Shown here piece after piece: positions 38,966 through 47,490 of a stretch of DNA of 64,000 nt. A program made the translations under genes and the position numbers. Source of the stretch: Bradyrhizobium sp. AT1 (GTDB taxonomy: Bacteria > Pseudomonadota > Alphaproteobacteria > Rhizobiales > Xanthobacteraceae); assembly GCF_001590795.1 (NCBI RefSeq), contig NZ_JXDL01000001.1, positions 1,501,450 through 1,565,449 of the forward strand. The letters are read 5' to 3'. The first letter of the stretch is position 1. Each line of letters starts with the position of its first letter. The notes beneath the pieces are model-generated. The model was not told the DNA's origin and did not search any database. It saw only the letters and a list, made by a program, of their open reading frames with translations.

Positions 38966-39999
38966 GCGAGCCGGACCTGAGCGCGCAGGAAGCGGTCTCG
39001 ATCGGCAGCCGCCTCGCCGGGGCACGGGTCGCGGCCGCTCACCCGGCGCGGTCCGGTGGCAACAACAGGGTGTTCCGGCTGGAGATGGCGCAGGGTCCGC
39101 CCCTCGCCCTCAAGCAATATCCGTCCGACGGGCGCGATCGCCTGGGACAGGAGTATGACGCGCTGTCGTTTCTGTCGCGCCACGGCATCATGTTGACGCC
39201 GCGCCCGGTCGCAAAGGACGCGGACTCGTTCTGCGCGCTGTATCAATGGTTCGACGGTGAAGCGGCGGTGCTGCGTCCCCAGCAGGACGATGCCGAGCAG
39301 CTCGCCGATTTCCTGATCGAATTGCAGAAGCTGCGCGACGCGGAAGGTGCGCGGGGTCTGCGGAACGCCTCTGCCAGCATCTTTTCGCCCGAAGAAGCCG
39401 TGGCCCAATACCAGCAGCGCCTCGACGGACTGCGGCAGGCCTCGTCCGATCATCCGGAGCTGCGTGCGTTCATCGACAACAGCCTGGTTCCGAGCACCGC
39501 CACCGCCATCCGGCGGCTCCGCCAGCGCTATGCGGAACTGGGCCGGGACCCCGGCGCGGACCTTTTGCCCGCGCATCGCGCATTGAGCCCGTCGGATTTC
39601 GGATTGCACAACGCGTTGCGCGCCGAAGACGGCCGGCTGCGCTTCATCGACTTCGAATATTTCGGCTGGGACGATCCGGTCAAGCTGGTGTCCGACACCG
39701 CGATTCACCCGGGCAGCGATCTGCCCGAGGCCAGCGCGAACCGGTTGATCGAACGGCTCTCGCGCGCCTTCGAGGCTGGGGATGACGCGTTTGCGATCCG
39801 CCGTGACGTACTGTATCCTGTGTTCGGGGCGATTTGGTGCCTGATTGTCCTGAATGCTTATTTGCCGGAAAGCCGCTCCCGGCGCGCCCTGGCTGCGCAA
39901 GGAGGCGATCTGACGGTCCGCCTTGCCGGCCAGCTCGACAAAGCCCGCCGGCTCCATCAAACGATTTGCCAACGTGATCCAGATCTCACCCCACGCTGA
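38962..39999 (+). CDS. APH-like kinase of small molecules or sugars
   Basis: A 345-residue protein of the aminoglycoside phosphotransferase/choline kinase fold. The nucleotide-binding Lys is in LALKQYP, the catalytic loop is SPSDFGLHNAL and the metal site FIDFEYFGWDDP. The usual HGDxxxxN loop has lost its His, but the Asp and Asn remain. It starts with an ATGA overlap with the HAD gene. In a sugar cluster it is more likely a sugar or amino-alcohol kinase than a resistance gene; that is inference. Confidence 0.7.
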   Translation: MSEPDLSAQEAVSIGSRLAGARVAAAHPARSGGNNRVFRLEMAQGPPLALKQYPSDGRDRLGQEYDALSFLSRHGIMLTPRPVAKDADSFCALYQWFDGEAAVLRPQQDDAEQLADFLIELQKLRDAEGARGLRNASASIFSPEEAVAQYQQRLDGLRQASSDHPELRAFIDNSLVPSTATAIRRLRQRYAELGRDPGADLLPAHRALSPSDFGLHNALRAEDGRLRFIDFEYFGWDDPVKLVSDTAIHPGSDLPEASANRLIERLSRAFEAGDDAFAIRRDVLYPVFGAIWCLIVLNAYLPESRSRRALAAQGGDLTVRLAGQLDKARRLHQTICQRDPDLTPR

Positions 40000-40822
40000 A
40001 GCCGCCCTCACCTGCACGCTGGACGAGCGCAGTCTCTATTTGCGCCGCCTGGTCCTCGGTTCTGTCCGTTCGGCCGGACGCGGCCATGTCGGTCCAGCCT
40101 TGTCGCTGATCGAGATGGTCCGCGTGCTCTACGACGACGTGCTGCGGATCGATCCGAAAAATCCGCGCGATCCGAATCGCGACCGCGCCATTCTCAGCAA
40201 GGGACACGGCTGTCTGGCGCTCTATGCGCTGCTGGCCGACCGCGGCTTCTTCCCGCTCTCGGAGCTGGACGGCTTCTGCGGCTCCGACAGTATTTTGGGC
40301 GGACATCCCGAATACGGCATGGTGCCGGGGGTCGAGGCCTCGACCGGCGCGCTCGGACACGGCCTGTCGATCGGCGTCGGCCTCGCGCTGGCCGCCCGCA
40401 TGCACGAGCGCAGCTACCGCACCTTCGTCCTGCTCGGCGACGGCGAGATCAACGAGGGATCGGTGTGGGAAGCTGCGATGGGCGCGGCCAAGCACGGCCT
40501 CGATAATCTGGTCGCCATGATCGACTACAACAAGCTGCAGAGCTACGGGCCCACCGACTACGTGCTGCCGCTGGAGCCGCTCGCGGACAAGTGGCGCAGC
40601 TTCGGCTTCGCCGTGCAGGAGGTCAACGGCCACGACGTCGGCGCGCTGCGCACCGTCCTGAAGCAGGTCCCGGCCGTTGCCGGCAAACCGACTGCCATCA
40701 TCTGCCATACCGTCAAGGGCAAGGGTCTGCCGCCCGCAGAATCCAACGCCGACTGGCATCACAAGAACAAGCTGTCCGACAGCGAGCTCGACGCCATCCG
40801 CGTCGCCGTCGGCGATTTTTGA
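39974..40822 (+). CDS. Transketolase, N-terminal (ThDP-binding) subunit
   Basis: A 282-residue half transketolase. The thiamine-diphosphate motif GDGEINEG (155-162) is followed by Asn186 in IDYNK; His38 in GRGHVG and the SKGHG loop are in place. The start is uncertain: the GTG at 39974 lies inside the APH gene end and has a weak ribosome site. Its partner half is the next gene. Split transketolases move two-carbon ketol units; in secondary pathways they act on special sugars. Here it may supply or consume a C7 or branched sugar. Confidence 0.82.
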   Translation: MIQISPHAEAALTCTLDERSLYLRRLVLGSVRSAGRGHVGPALSLIEMVRVLYDDVLRIDPKNPRDPNRDRAILSKGHGCLALYALLADRGFFPLSELDGFCGSDSILGGHPEYGMVPGVEASTGALGHGLSIGVGLALAARMHERSYRTFVLLGDGEINEGSVWEAAMGAAKHGLDNLVAMIDYNKLQSYGPTDYVLPLEPLADKWRSFGFAVQEVNGHDVGALRTVLKQVPAVAGKPTAIICHTVKGKGLPPAESNADWHHKNKLSDSELDAIRVAVGDF

Positions 40823-40832
40823 TCGGCTCCCC

Positions 40833-41792
40833 ATGCGCAACACCGCCATGAACATGGTCCACAAGCTCGCCGCGCGCGACGAGCGTGTGCTTTACATCGG
40901 CTCCGATCCCGGCGCCGGCACGCTGCGTGCGATGAGCAAGGAGTTTCCGAAGCGCCATCTGATCGAGGGCATTTCGGAAGCCCACATCATCGGCATGTCG
41001 GCCGGCCTCGCGATGGAGGGTTTTGTTCCTTACGTGAACACCATCGCGACCTTCCTCACCCGCCGCTGCTACGAGCAGGTGGCGGTCGATCTCTGTCTGC
41101 ACAATCTGCCGGTGCGGCTGATCGCCAATGGCGGCGGGCTGGTCTACGCGCCGCTCGGCCCGACCCACCAGGCGATCGAGGACATCGCCATCATGCGGGC
41201 GCTGCCGAACATGACGGTGATCTGCCCGTGCGATGCCGACGAGGCCGCACGCATGATGGAAAAGACGCTCGACTGGACCGGACCGATCTACATCCGGCTC
41301 GGCAAGGGCGGTGACGCCGTCGTCTCCAAGGCCGAGCACGGCTTCGAGATCGGCAAGGCCATCCTGATGCGGCCGCCCGGCGACGTCCTCATGGTGACCA
41401 CCGGCATCATGCTTCAGCGCGCGCTGGCCGCAGCCGACCTGCTCGCTGCGCAAGGCATCCGCGCCGGCATCCTGCACATGCATACGGTGAAGCCGCTCGA
41501 CACCGAAGCGCTGCTGCAGGCCATCCGCGGCGTCAAGTTGCTGGCAACGCTGGAGGAGCACGTGCCCTCCGGCGGCCTCGGCAGCGCGGTCGCCGAGACG
41601 CTGATCGACAAGCTCGGCTCCGGCCTGCCGCCGATGCTGCGGCTGTCGCTGCCGGACCGCTTCATGCACAATTACGGCTCGCAGGATTCGCTGCTGAAGA
41701 AGCACGGGCTTTCCGCAGCCGCGATCGCAACCTCGATCGAGCGCGCGCATGCCGCCTCGCACACCCCCTCTCCTCAACTCCATTCCACCTGA
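40833..41792 (+). CDS. Transketolase, C-terminal (pyrimidine-binding) subunit
   Basis: A 319-residue partner of the half transketolase before it. It has the Glu that activates ThDP (Glu49 in GISEAHIIG), the central GPTHQAIEDIAIMRALPNM segment and a C-terminal transketolase domain (LLATLEEHVPSGGLGSAV). The ATG at 40833 is ten bases after the first half; ATGs at 40848 and 40854 are alternatives. Together both halves have the length of one transketolase without spare domains. Confidence 0.85.
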   Translation: MRNTAMNMVHKLAARDERVLYIGSDPGAGTLRAMSKEFPKRHLIEGISEAHIIGMSAGLAMEGFVPYVNTIATFLTRRCYEQVAVDLCLHNLPVRLIANGGGLVYAPLGPTHQAIEDIAIMRALPNMTVICPCDADEAARMMEKTLDWTGPIYIRLGKGGDAVVSKAEHGFEIGKAILMRPPGDVLMVTTGIMLQRALAAADLLAAQGIRAGILHMHTVKPLDTEALLQAIRGVKLLATLEEHVPSGGLGSAVAETLIDKLGSGLPPMLRLSLPDRFMHNYGSQDSLLKKHGLSAAAIATSIERAHAASHTPSPQLHST

Positions 41793-41800
41793 CGGGTCAA

Positions 41801-42907
41801 ATGTACGACGTTCGATATTCCTATCTGCTCGAGCAATTCTCCGATCCCGCACCGATCCTCGCCGAGATCGGCCGACTGGTCGCGACCGGAGACTTCACCC
41901 TTGGCAAGCCGGTTGCCGAATTCGAGAAGCGTTTCGCCGAACTGATCGGCGTGCGTCACGCGATCGGCGTCGGATCCGGCACCGATGCGCTCAAGCTGCC
42001 GCTCAAGGCGCTCGGCATCGGCCATGGCGACGAGGTCATCACCGCCGCCAACACCTTCATCGCCACCGTCGGCGCGATCGCCGAGACCGGCGCGACGCCG
42101 GTGCTGGTCGATTGCGACGATTCCTTCTGCATGAATGTCGACCAGGTCGAGGCCGCGATCACCAAGAAGACCAAGGCGATCATGCCGGTACAACTGACCG
42201 GCGAGGTCACCGACATGGGCAAGCTGATGCCGATCGCGCAGCGCCACAACCTTCCCGTCGTCGAGGACGCCTGCCAGGGCATCCTGTCGGAGTTCGCCGG
42301 CAAGCGCTCCGGCACTCACGGCATCGCCGCCGGCTTCTCGCTACATCCGCTCAAGAACCTCAACGTCTGGGGCGATGCCGGCGTCGTCGTCACCAATGAC
42401 GACGGCATGAACGAGAAGCTCCGCCTGATCCGCAATCACGGCATGAAGAACCGCGACGAGATCTCGATCCTCGGCTGCAATTCGCGCCTCGACTCTCTCC
42501 AGGCGGTCGTCGGCAACTGGCTGATCGGCCAGACCGGCGAGATCACGCGGCGCCGGATCGAGAACGCGGCCTATTACGACAAGGGCCTTGCCGGCCTGCC
42601 CGGCCTGCGCGTGCCCGCGCGCCGGCCCAACGTGAAGCACGTCTACCATCTCTACATGGTGTTCGCCGAGCGCCGCGACGAACTCTACCAATACTGCCTG
42701 GACAACGGCATCGAGGCCAAGATCCACTATCCGATCCCGCTGTATCAGCAGGAAGGCCTGAAGCATCTCGGCTACGCGCCCGGCACCTTCCCGGTCACCG
42801 ATCGCCACGCCAAGGAAGTCATCAGCTTCCCCGTCGACCAGCATCTGACGCGCGCGCAGCAGGACCGCGTCATCGAGACCGTCAGGAAGTTCTGCCATGG
42901 ACGCTGA
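41801..42907 (+). CDS. DegT/DnrJ/EryC1 sugar aminotransferase, copy 1
   Basis: A 368-residue PLP-dependent sugar aminotransferase. It has GVGSGTDALKLPL near 56, Asp156 in VEDACQ and the PLP lysine Lys185 in HPLKN. It would add an amino group, usually from glutamate, to a keto-sugar nucleotide. It overlaps the next gene by 11 bases. The presence of two such enzymes suggests a diamino sugar, or an aminated sugar plus a second substrate. Confidence 0.88.
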   Translation: MYDVRYSYLLEQFSDPAPILAEIGRLVATGDFTLGKPVAEFEKRFAELIGVRHAIGVGSGTDALKLPLKALGIGHGDEVITAANTFIATVGAIAETGATPVLVDCDDSFCMNVDQVEAAITKKTKAIMPVQLTGEVTDMGKLMPIAQRHNLPVVEDACQGILSEFAGKRSGTHGIAAGFSLHPLKNLNVWGDAGVVVTNDDGMNEKLRLIRNHGMKNRDEISILGCNSRLDSLQAVVGNWLIGQTGEITRRRIENAAYYDKGLAGLPGLRVPARRPNVKHVYHLYMVFAERRDELYQYCLDNGIEAKIHYPIPLYQQEGLKHLGYAPGTFPVTDRHAKEVISFPVDQHLTRAQQDRVIETVRKFCHGR

Positions 42908-44015
42908 CACCGGCCGCCGGCGCATCGGTTACGTCAATCTTCCCGCGCAATTCGAGGAAGAGCGCGCCGAGATCATGCAGGCGGTGGAAGGTGTCTTCCA
43001 GCGCGGCGATTTCATCGGCGGCGCGGCGGTCGGAAAGCTCGAGGAGGAGCTGTCGGCCTATCTCGGATCGCCGCATGTCGTGACGCTGAATTCCGGCACC
43101 GACGCGCTGATCCTCGCCTTGCGGGCGCTCGACATTGGCCCCGGCGACGAGGTGATCACTCCGCCGAACTCGTTCGTGGCATCGACCGCTGCGATCGTCG
43201 CGGTCGGCGCCACGCCGGTGTTCGCGGACGTGCTGCCGGACCAGAACATCGACCCCGCCGCAGTCGAAGCCGCGGTCACGCCGCGCACCAAGGCGATCAT
43301 GCCCGTGCACCTGACCGGGCGCATGGCCGACATGACCCCGCTGATGGCGATCGCGGACAAGCACGCGCTCGCCGTGATCGAGGACAGCGCGCAGGCCATC
43401 GGCTCGACCTATGACGGCCGCATGAGCGGCACCATCGGCACGTTCGGCTGCTTCTCGGCCCACCCCTTGAAGAATCTCAACGCCGCCGGCGATGCCGGCT
43501 TCCTCGTCACTGGAGATGCCGAGATGGCCGCGCGCATCCGCCGGCTGCGCAATCACGGCCTGATCAATCGCAGCGACGTCCAGGAATGGGGCATCGTGTC
43601 GCGGCTCGACACGCTGCAGGCCGAGGTGCTGCGCATTCGCCTGCGCAACCTGCCCTCGGTGATCGAACGCCGCCGGCGCAACGCCGCGCAGTACCGCGCC
43701 GAGCTCGAAGGGCTGCCTCTGTTCATTCCGCCCTGCCGCAACATCGAGTTCAACACCTTCCACACCTTCGTGGTGCAGACCGACCGCCGCAACGACTTCC
43801 AGAAATATCTGGCCGACAAGGGCATCGAGACCGCCATCCATTATCCGGTGCCGATCCACCTCCAGCCGGCGGCCGCGCATCTGGGCCAAGGCCGCGGCGC
43901 GTTTCCCGTGACCGAGCGCCAGGCGGACCAGATCCTCACGCTTCCCATCAACCAGTTCCTCTCGGCCGCCGATATCAGCTACATCTGCGCGACCGCCCGG
44001 GAGTATTTTGCATGA
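42897..44015 (+). CDS. DegT/DnrJ/EryC1 sugar aminotransferase, copy 2
   Basis: A 372-residue paralogue of the previous gene product with the same landmarks: LNSGTDALILAL, Asp163 in IEDSAQ and the PLP lysine Lys192 in HPLKN. The proteins align over their full length but are far from identical, so this is an old duplication or separate recruitment. The end couples to the oxygenase gene by an ATGA overlap. Confidence 0.88.
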   Translation: MDADTGRRRIGYVNLPAQFEEERAEIMQAVEGVFQRGDFIGGAAVGKLEEELSAYLGSPHVVTLNSGTDALILALRALDIGPGDEVITPPNSFVASTAAIVAVGATPVFADVLPDQNIDPAAVEAAVTPRTKAIMPVHLTGRMADMTPLMAIADKHALAVIEDSAQAIGSTYDGRMSGTIGTFGCFSAHPLKNLNAAGDAGFLVTGDAEMAARIRRLRNHGLINRSDVQEWGIVSRLDTLQAEVLRIRLRNLPSVIERRRRNAAQYRAELEGLPLFIPPCRNIEFNTFHTFVVQTDRRNDFQKYLADKGIETAIHYPVPIHLQPAAAHLGQGRGAFPVTERQADQILTLPINQFLSAADISYICATAREYFA

Positions 44016-44818
44016 CGGATACCGACTTCCTTCAGGCCGACGAGCAGGCGCTGGCGCAGCGTTTCATCGACAACGGCTTCGTCACCACGCCGGCCGACGA
44101 CCGCGCCGGGCTCGACCGCATCCAGCGGCGCGCCGCCGAGCTCGCGGCGGACTATCTGAAGCTGCCGCACAGCAACGATCCCTATGCGATGCTCGACAGC
44201 ATCCACACGCGGGTGAGCGTCGACGATCTCAACGGCCTGCGGCTGCACGTCTTCAACGGCCTCAACGCGGAAGCCTGGTTCCGGCCGACCTATTTCCGCC
44301 TGGCACGCTCGACGATCGAAACCATCGTCGGCAACGAGCTGTGCATGCAGCGCCGCGTCAATCTCAGCATCCAGATGCCCGGCGACGATTCCTCGCTGCT
44401 CGCCACCCATTCCGACGTCTGGTCGGGCGACTCGCCGTTCGAGGTCGTGGTATGGGTGCCGCTGGTGGACGTCCACCACACCAAGGCGATGTATCTGCTG
44501 CCGCCGTCGCTGAACGGCGAGATGCAGGACAAGATGGCCGACTTGCGCAGCGCCGAGGAGCTGTACAAAACGATCAAGCCGCACGCGACCTTCATCGAGA
44601 TCCCCTACGGTCACGTGATGCTGTTCAACCAGACCCTGATGCACGGCAATCGCGTCAACGAGGAGCCCGGCACGCGCTGGAGCATGAACTGCCGGTTCAA
44701 GAGCATCATGTCGCCTTACGCCGACAAGCGCTTCGGCGAGTTCTTCGAGCCGATCCTGCTGCGCCCGGCGACCCGGGTCGGCATGCAATACAAGCTGCCG
44801 GGAGGCTTCCATGGCTGA
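44012..44818 (+). CDS. 2OG-Fe(II) oxygenase of the phytanoyl-dioxygenase type (sporadic carbohydrate cluster)
   Basis: A 268-residue non-haem iron oxygenase. His133 and Asp135 (HSD) with His211 (MHGN) make a plausible iron triad, and Arg222 could bind 2-oxoglutarate. The middle WVPLVDVHHTKAMYLLPP is typical of PhyH-like proteins. I recall a family of such oxygenases found beside LIC12192-type proteins in scattered carbohydrate clusters, which is exactly the arrangement here. It probably hydroxylates or oxidises the sugar. It overlaps its neighbours at both ends. Confidence 0.75.
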   Translation: MTDTDFLQADEQALAQRFIDNGFVTTPADDRAGLDRIQRRAAELAADYLKLPHSNDPYAMLDSIHTRVSVDDLNGLRLHVFNGLNAEAWFRPTYFRLARSTIETIVGNELCMQRRVNLSIQMPGDDSSLLATHSDVWSGDSPFEVVVWVPLVDVHHTKAMYLLPPSLNGEMQDKMADLRSAEELYKTIKPHATFIEIPYGHVMLFNQTLMHGNRVNEEPGTRWSMNCRFKSIMSPYADKRFGEFFEPILLRPATRVGMQYKLPGGFHG

Positions 44819-45203
44819 GCGAGCCGGCCATCGCGGCTATATCGGTGCGCGTCCGCTGAACGGCAGCCGCACCCCGCAGCACGTCCAGAACATCGTGATC
44901 CGCGACTACGCGCGGCGCAAGAACCTGCAATTCCTGCTCAGCGCCGTCGAGCACATCATGCCCGGCAGCTATATGGTGCTCGAGGACATCCTGGACGAGT
45001 TGCCGCGCCTGAATGGCGTGATCCTTTACAGCATCTTCATGCTGCCGCCCGACGAGGCGCGGCGACGGGAGATCTACGACCGCGTGCTGCGCGAGGGCTG
45101 CGACCTGCATGCAGCCGTCGAGGAAATCACGCTGTCGTCGCCGAAGGACATCCAGGCCGTCGAGGACATCCTGCTGGTCAATCAATACGCGACCATCCTG
45201 TGA
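44811..45203 (+). CDS. LIC12192-type sporadic carbohydrate cluster protein
   Basis: A 130-residue soluble protein. The opening HRGYIGARPLNGSRTPQHVQN and the following IVIRDYARRKNLQFLLSAVEH and MPGSYMVLEDIL match my memory of the small family named after Leptospira LIC12192, whose role is unknown. It has no signal peptide and no membrane span. The start overlaps the oxygenase gene by eight bases. The charged, evenly conserved look suggests an enzyme or an accessory protein of the sugar pathway; I cannot say more. Confidence 0.65.
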   Translation: MAERAGHRGYIGARPLNGSRTPQHVQNIVIRDYARRKNLQFLLSAVEHIMPGSYMVLEDILDELPRLNGVILYSIFMLPPDEARRREIYDRVLREGCDLHAAVEEITLSSPKDIQAVEDILLVNQYATIL

Positions 45204-45228
45204 CGATGCCGCGGACCGGTTGACGATC

Positions 45229-45894
45229 ATGGCCGAGGTCAACCTGCTCCAGCCGATGCACGCCTCGACCCAGCGGAACTACGTTCAGCGCGTGGTCGAG
45301 CACGACAAGGCGGACTCGGCCACCGTCGCGCGTCAGTGGGGCCGCGACTATTGGGACGGCGACCGGCGCTATGGTTATGGCGGCTATCGCTACGACGGAC
45401 GCTGGCGCCCGCTCGCCCGGACCCTGATCGATCGCTACGGCATCAAGCCAGGCATGAGCGTGCTCGATGTCGGCTGCGGCAAGGGCTATTTGCTCTACGA
45501 GTTCACCCAGCTCGTCCCCGACCTCACCATCGCCGGCATCGACATCTCCGACTATGGCATCGCCAACGCCAAGGAGGAGGTGCGGCCGCAGCTGAAGGTC
45601 GGCAGCGCCGTTGAGCTCCCCTACCCCGATCATAGCTTCGATCTCGTGGTGTCGCTTGGCGTGCTGCACAACCTGCCGCTCGAGGACGTCTTCCGCGCGG
45701 TGCCCGAGATCGAACGCGTCGGACGCGGCACCTCGAAATATCTGATGGTGGAATCCTTCCGCAACGAGCGCGAGAAAGCCAATCTGCTCTACTGGCAGCT
45801 CACCTGCCTGAGCTTCCACGGCCCGGAAACCTGGGCGTGGATCTATGACAAATGCGGGTATCGGGGCGACCATGGGTTCATATTCTTCGAATGA
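45229..45894 (+). CDS. Class I SAM-dependent methyltransferase
   Basis: A 221-residue methyltransferase with the SAM motif VLDVGCGKGYLL (78-89), motif II GSAVELPYPDHSFDLVVSLGVLHNL and a C-terminal YWQLTCLSFHGPETW segment. The ATG at 45229 is preferred; the frame opens earlier over the 130-residue gene. It may O- or N-methylate the cluster's sugar. It overlaps the cupin gene by 23 bases. Confidence 0.82.
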   Translation: MAEVNLLQPMHASTQRNYVQRVVEHDKADSATVARQWGRDYWDGDRRYGYGGYRYDGRWRPLARTLIDRYGIKPGMSVLDVGCGKGYLLYEFTQLVPDLTIAGIDISDYGIANAKEEVRPQLKVGSAVELPYPDHSFDLVVSLGVLHNLPLEDVFRAVPEIERVGRGTSKYLMVESFRNEREKANLLYWQLTCLSFHGPETWAWIYDKCGYRGDHGFIFFE

Positions 45895-46450
45895 GGCAAC
45901 GAGCCGGCGCCGGCCGACCTCGCTGCGCGCGCAAAATCCCGAGGTCTATTATTCGGACGACGCCATCGTCACGGCCGACGACGCCACGATCGCGGAGCTG
46001 AAACGCACCGCCGCCGGCAACCCGCGCCTGCGCAGCCGGCTGTGCACGCATCCCGATCCTTCGTCCGGCCTCCACGAGATGTTGATCGTGCATCATCGCG
46101 AGGCCTATGTGCGGCCCCACAAGCATCTCGGCAAGCCTGAATCGTTCCACGTGATCGAAGGCACCGCGCAGGTCCTGATCTTCGAGGAGGACGGCCGCAT
46201 TCGCGACGTGCTCGAGATGGCGCCCTATGGCCAGGGCAAGCGCTGCTACTACCGCATGCCGGAAAAGGTCTTCCATTCGATCCTGATCACCTCGGAATGG
46301 CTGGTGTTTCACGAAACCACCGCCGGCCCGTTCGACCCCTCGCGCACCGAATTTCCCGACTGGGCCCCCGATGGCGGCGACGCGGCCGAGGTCCAGGACT
46401 ACGTCACGAGGATTGCTGCGCTCGCCACGGAGCAGCTGGCGAGACAATAG
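45872..46450 (+). CDS. WbuC-like cupin-fold protein
   Basis: A 192-residue cupin. The metal-binding region is HHREAYVRPHKHLGKPESFHVIEGTAQVLIF, with several His and a Glu, and MPEKVFHSILITSEWLVFHETTAGPF follows, as in the WbuC family of polysaccharide clusters. I chose the ATG at 45872 because of the GGGGCGACC sequence before it; an ATG at 45845 is possible. Its function in glycan clusters is not settled. Confidence 0.75.
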   Translation: MGSYSSNEATSRRRPTSLRAQNPEVYYSDDAIVTADDATIAELKRTAAGNPRLRSRLCTHPDPSSGLHEMLIVHHREAYVRPHKHLGKPESFHVIEGTAQVLIFEEDGRIRDVLEMAPYGQGKRCYYRMPEKVFHSILITSEWLVFHETTAGPFDPSRTEFPDWAPDGGDAAEVQDYVTRIAALATEQLARQ

Positions 46451-46512
46451 ACCCCAACCGCTCACGCTGCCCGACGATCCCGCCGTGAATTGATCGAGGA
46501 CGACACCAGCCG

Positions 46513-47490
46513 ATGAAGCCGCCTGCAAAAGCCCTGGTTACTCTGGCCAAGTTCGCCGTCTCGATCGGCATCCTGGTCCTGTTGTTGCGGGCGCAGGATT
46601 TGTCGTCGCTGCAAGCCGATCTTCTCGCTGTCAGACTGGACATGCTGGCGCTTGCGGTGCTGCTGCTGTTCGCCCAGACCTTCGTTCTGTGCCATCGCTG
46701 GATCCTGATCCTGCGCGCCATGAAAGTGCCCCTGGACTGGCTGCCCGGCTGGCGCATTCTCATGGTCAGCACCTTCTTCAATCAAGTGCTGCCGGCAGGC
46801 GGCGACGCGGTCCGGATCTGGATGCTGCGGCGGCATGGCGTGCAATGGTCGCCGACCATCAGCAGCATCGTGGCCGATCGCTTTCTCGGACTGTTGGCGC
46901 TCGCTCTCGTCATACTGATCGGAGTGCCGTTCCTGCTTTCGCGAACCAGCGAGAATTTGCTTTTGTTCGCCGTTCTCGGCTTTGTGTGGACCACTTGCTT
47001 CTGTGCAATCGCCCTTCTCACACTGGATTGGTGGCCCTCGCGCATGACCGCCGCCGTTCCAGCCAAACTCGTACAATGCGCGATGCTCGTCAGGAATCCG
47101 CTTCTGGCGCCCCAAGGGCGCGCAACGTTGATCGGATCCGCCACATTGATTCCTCTGATCAATGTTGCGGCCTGCTATACCCTCGCCAACGGACTGGATG
47201 CGCAATTGTCCGCGCTAGACGCATTTGTTTTCATTCCGCTTGTTACTCTCTTGTCCGCGGCCCCGATATCTATCGGAGGTTGGGGCCTGCGGGAAGGTGC
47301 GATGGTTGCTGCTCTCGGCTTGGCAGGAGTCGCTCCCGACAAAGCCCTAGCCATATCGGTTCTCCTCGGGTTGTGCGGCCTGATCGTCGGGCTCGGCGGC
47401 GGTTTGATGTGGTTGGTCGCGCCCGAACGGGCCGACTTCACCAATCGGGTCTGGTCCCGCGCCGAACAGACCGACGCTGCACCGGTTTAG
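46513..47490 (+). CDS. Polytopic membrane protein, AglD/MprF-N-terminal family, copy 2
   Basis: A 325-residue membrane protein closely related to the one at 32872-33891: both have FNQVLP..GGDAVRxWxLRxxGVQW and PISIxGWGxREGAMVA. It has about eight spans and no extra soluble domain. The two copies enclose the core sugar genes and point away from each other. A role in moving or attaching a lipid-linked sugar is inferred from the family. Confidence 0.8.
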   Translation: MKPPAKALVTLAKFAVSIGILVLLLRAQDLSSLQADLLAVRLDMLALAVLLLFAQTFVLCHRWILILRAMKVPLDWLPGWRILMVSTFFNQVLPAGGDAVRIWMLRRHGVQWSPTISSIVADRFLGLLALALVILIGVPFLLSRTSENLLLFAVLGFVWTTCFCAIALLTLDWWPSRMTAAVPAKLVQCAMLVRNPLLAPQGRATLIGSATLIPLINVAACYTLANGLDAQLSALDAFVFIPLVTLLSAAPISIGGWGLREGAMVAALGLAGVAPDKALAISVLLGLCGLIVGLGGGLMWLVAPERADFTNRVWSRAEQTDAAPV

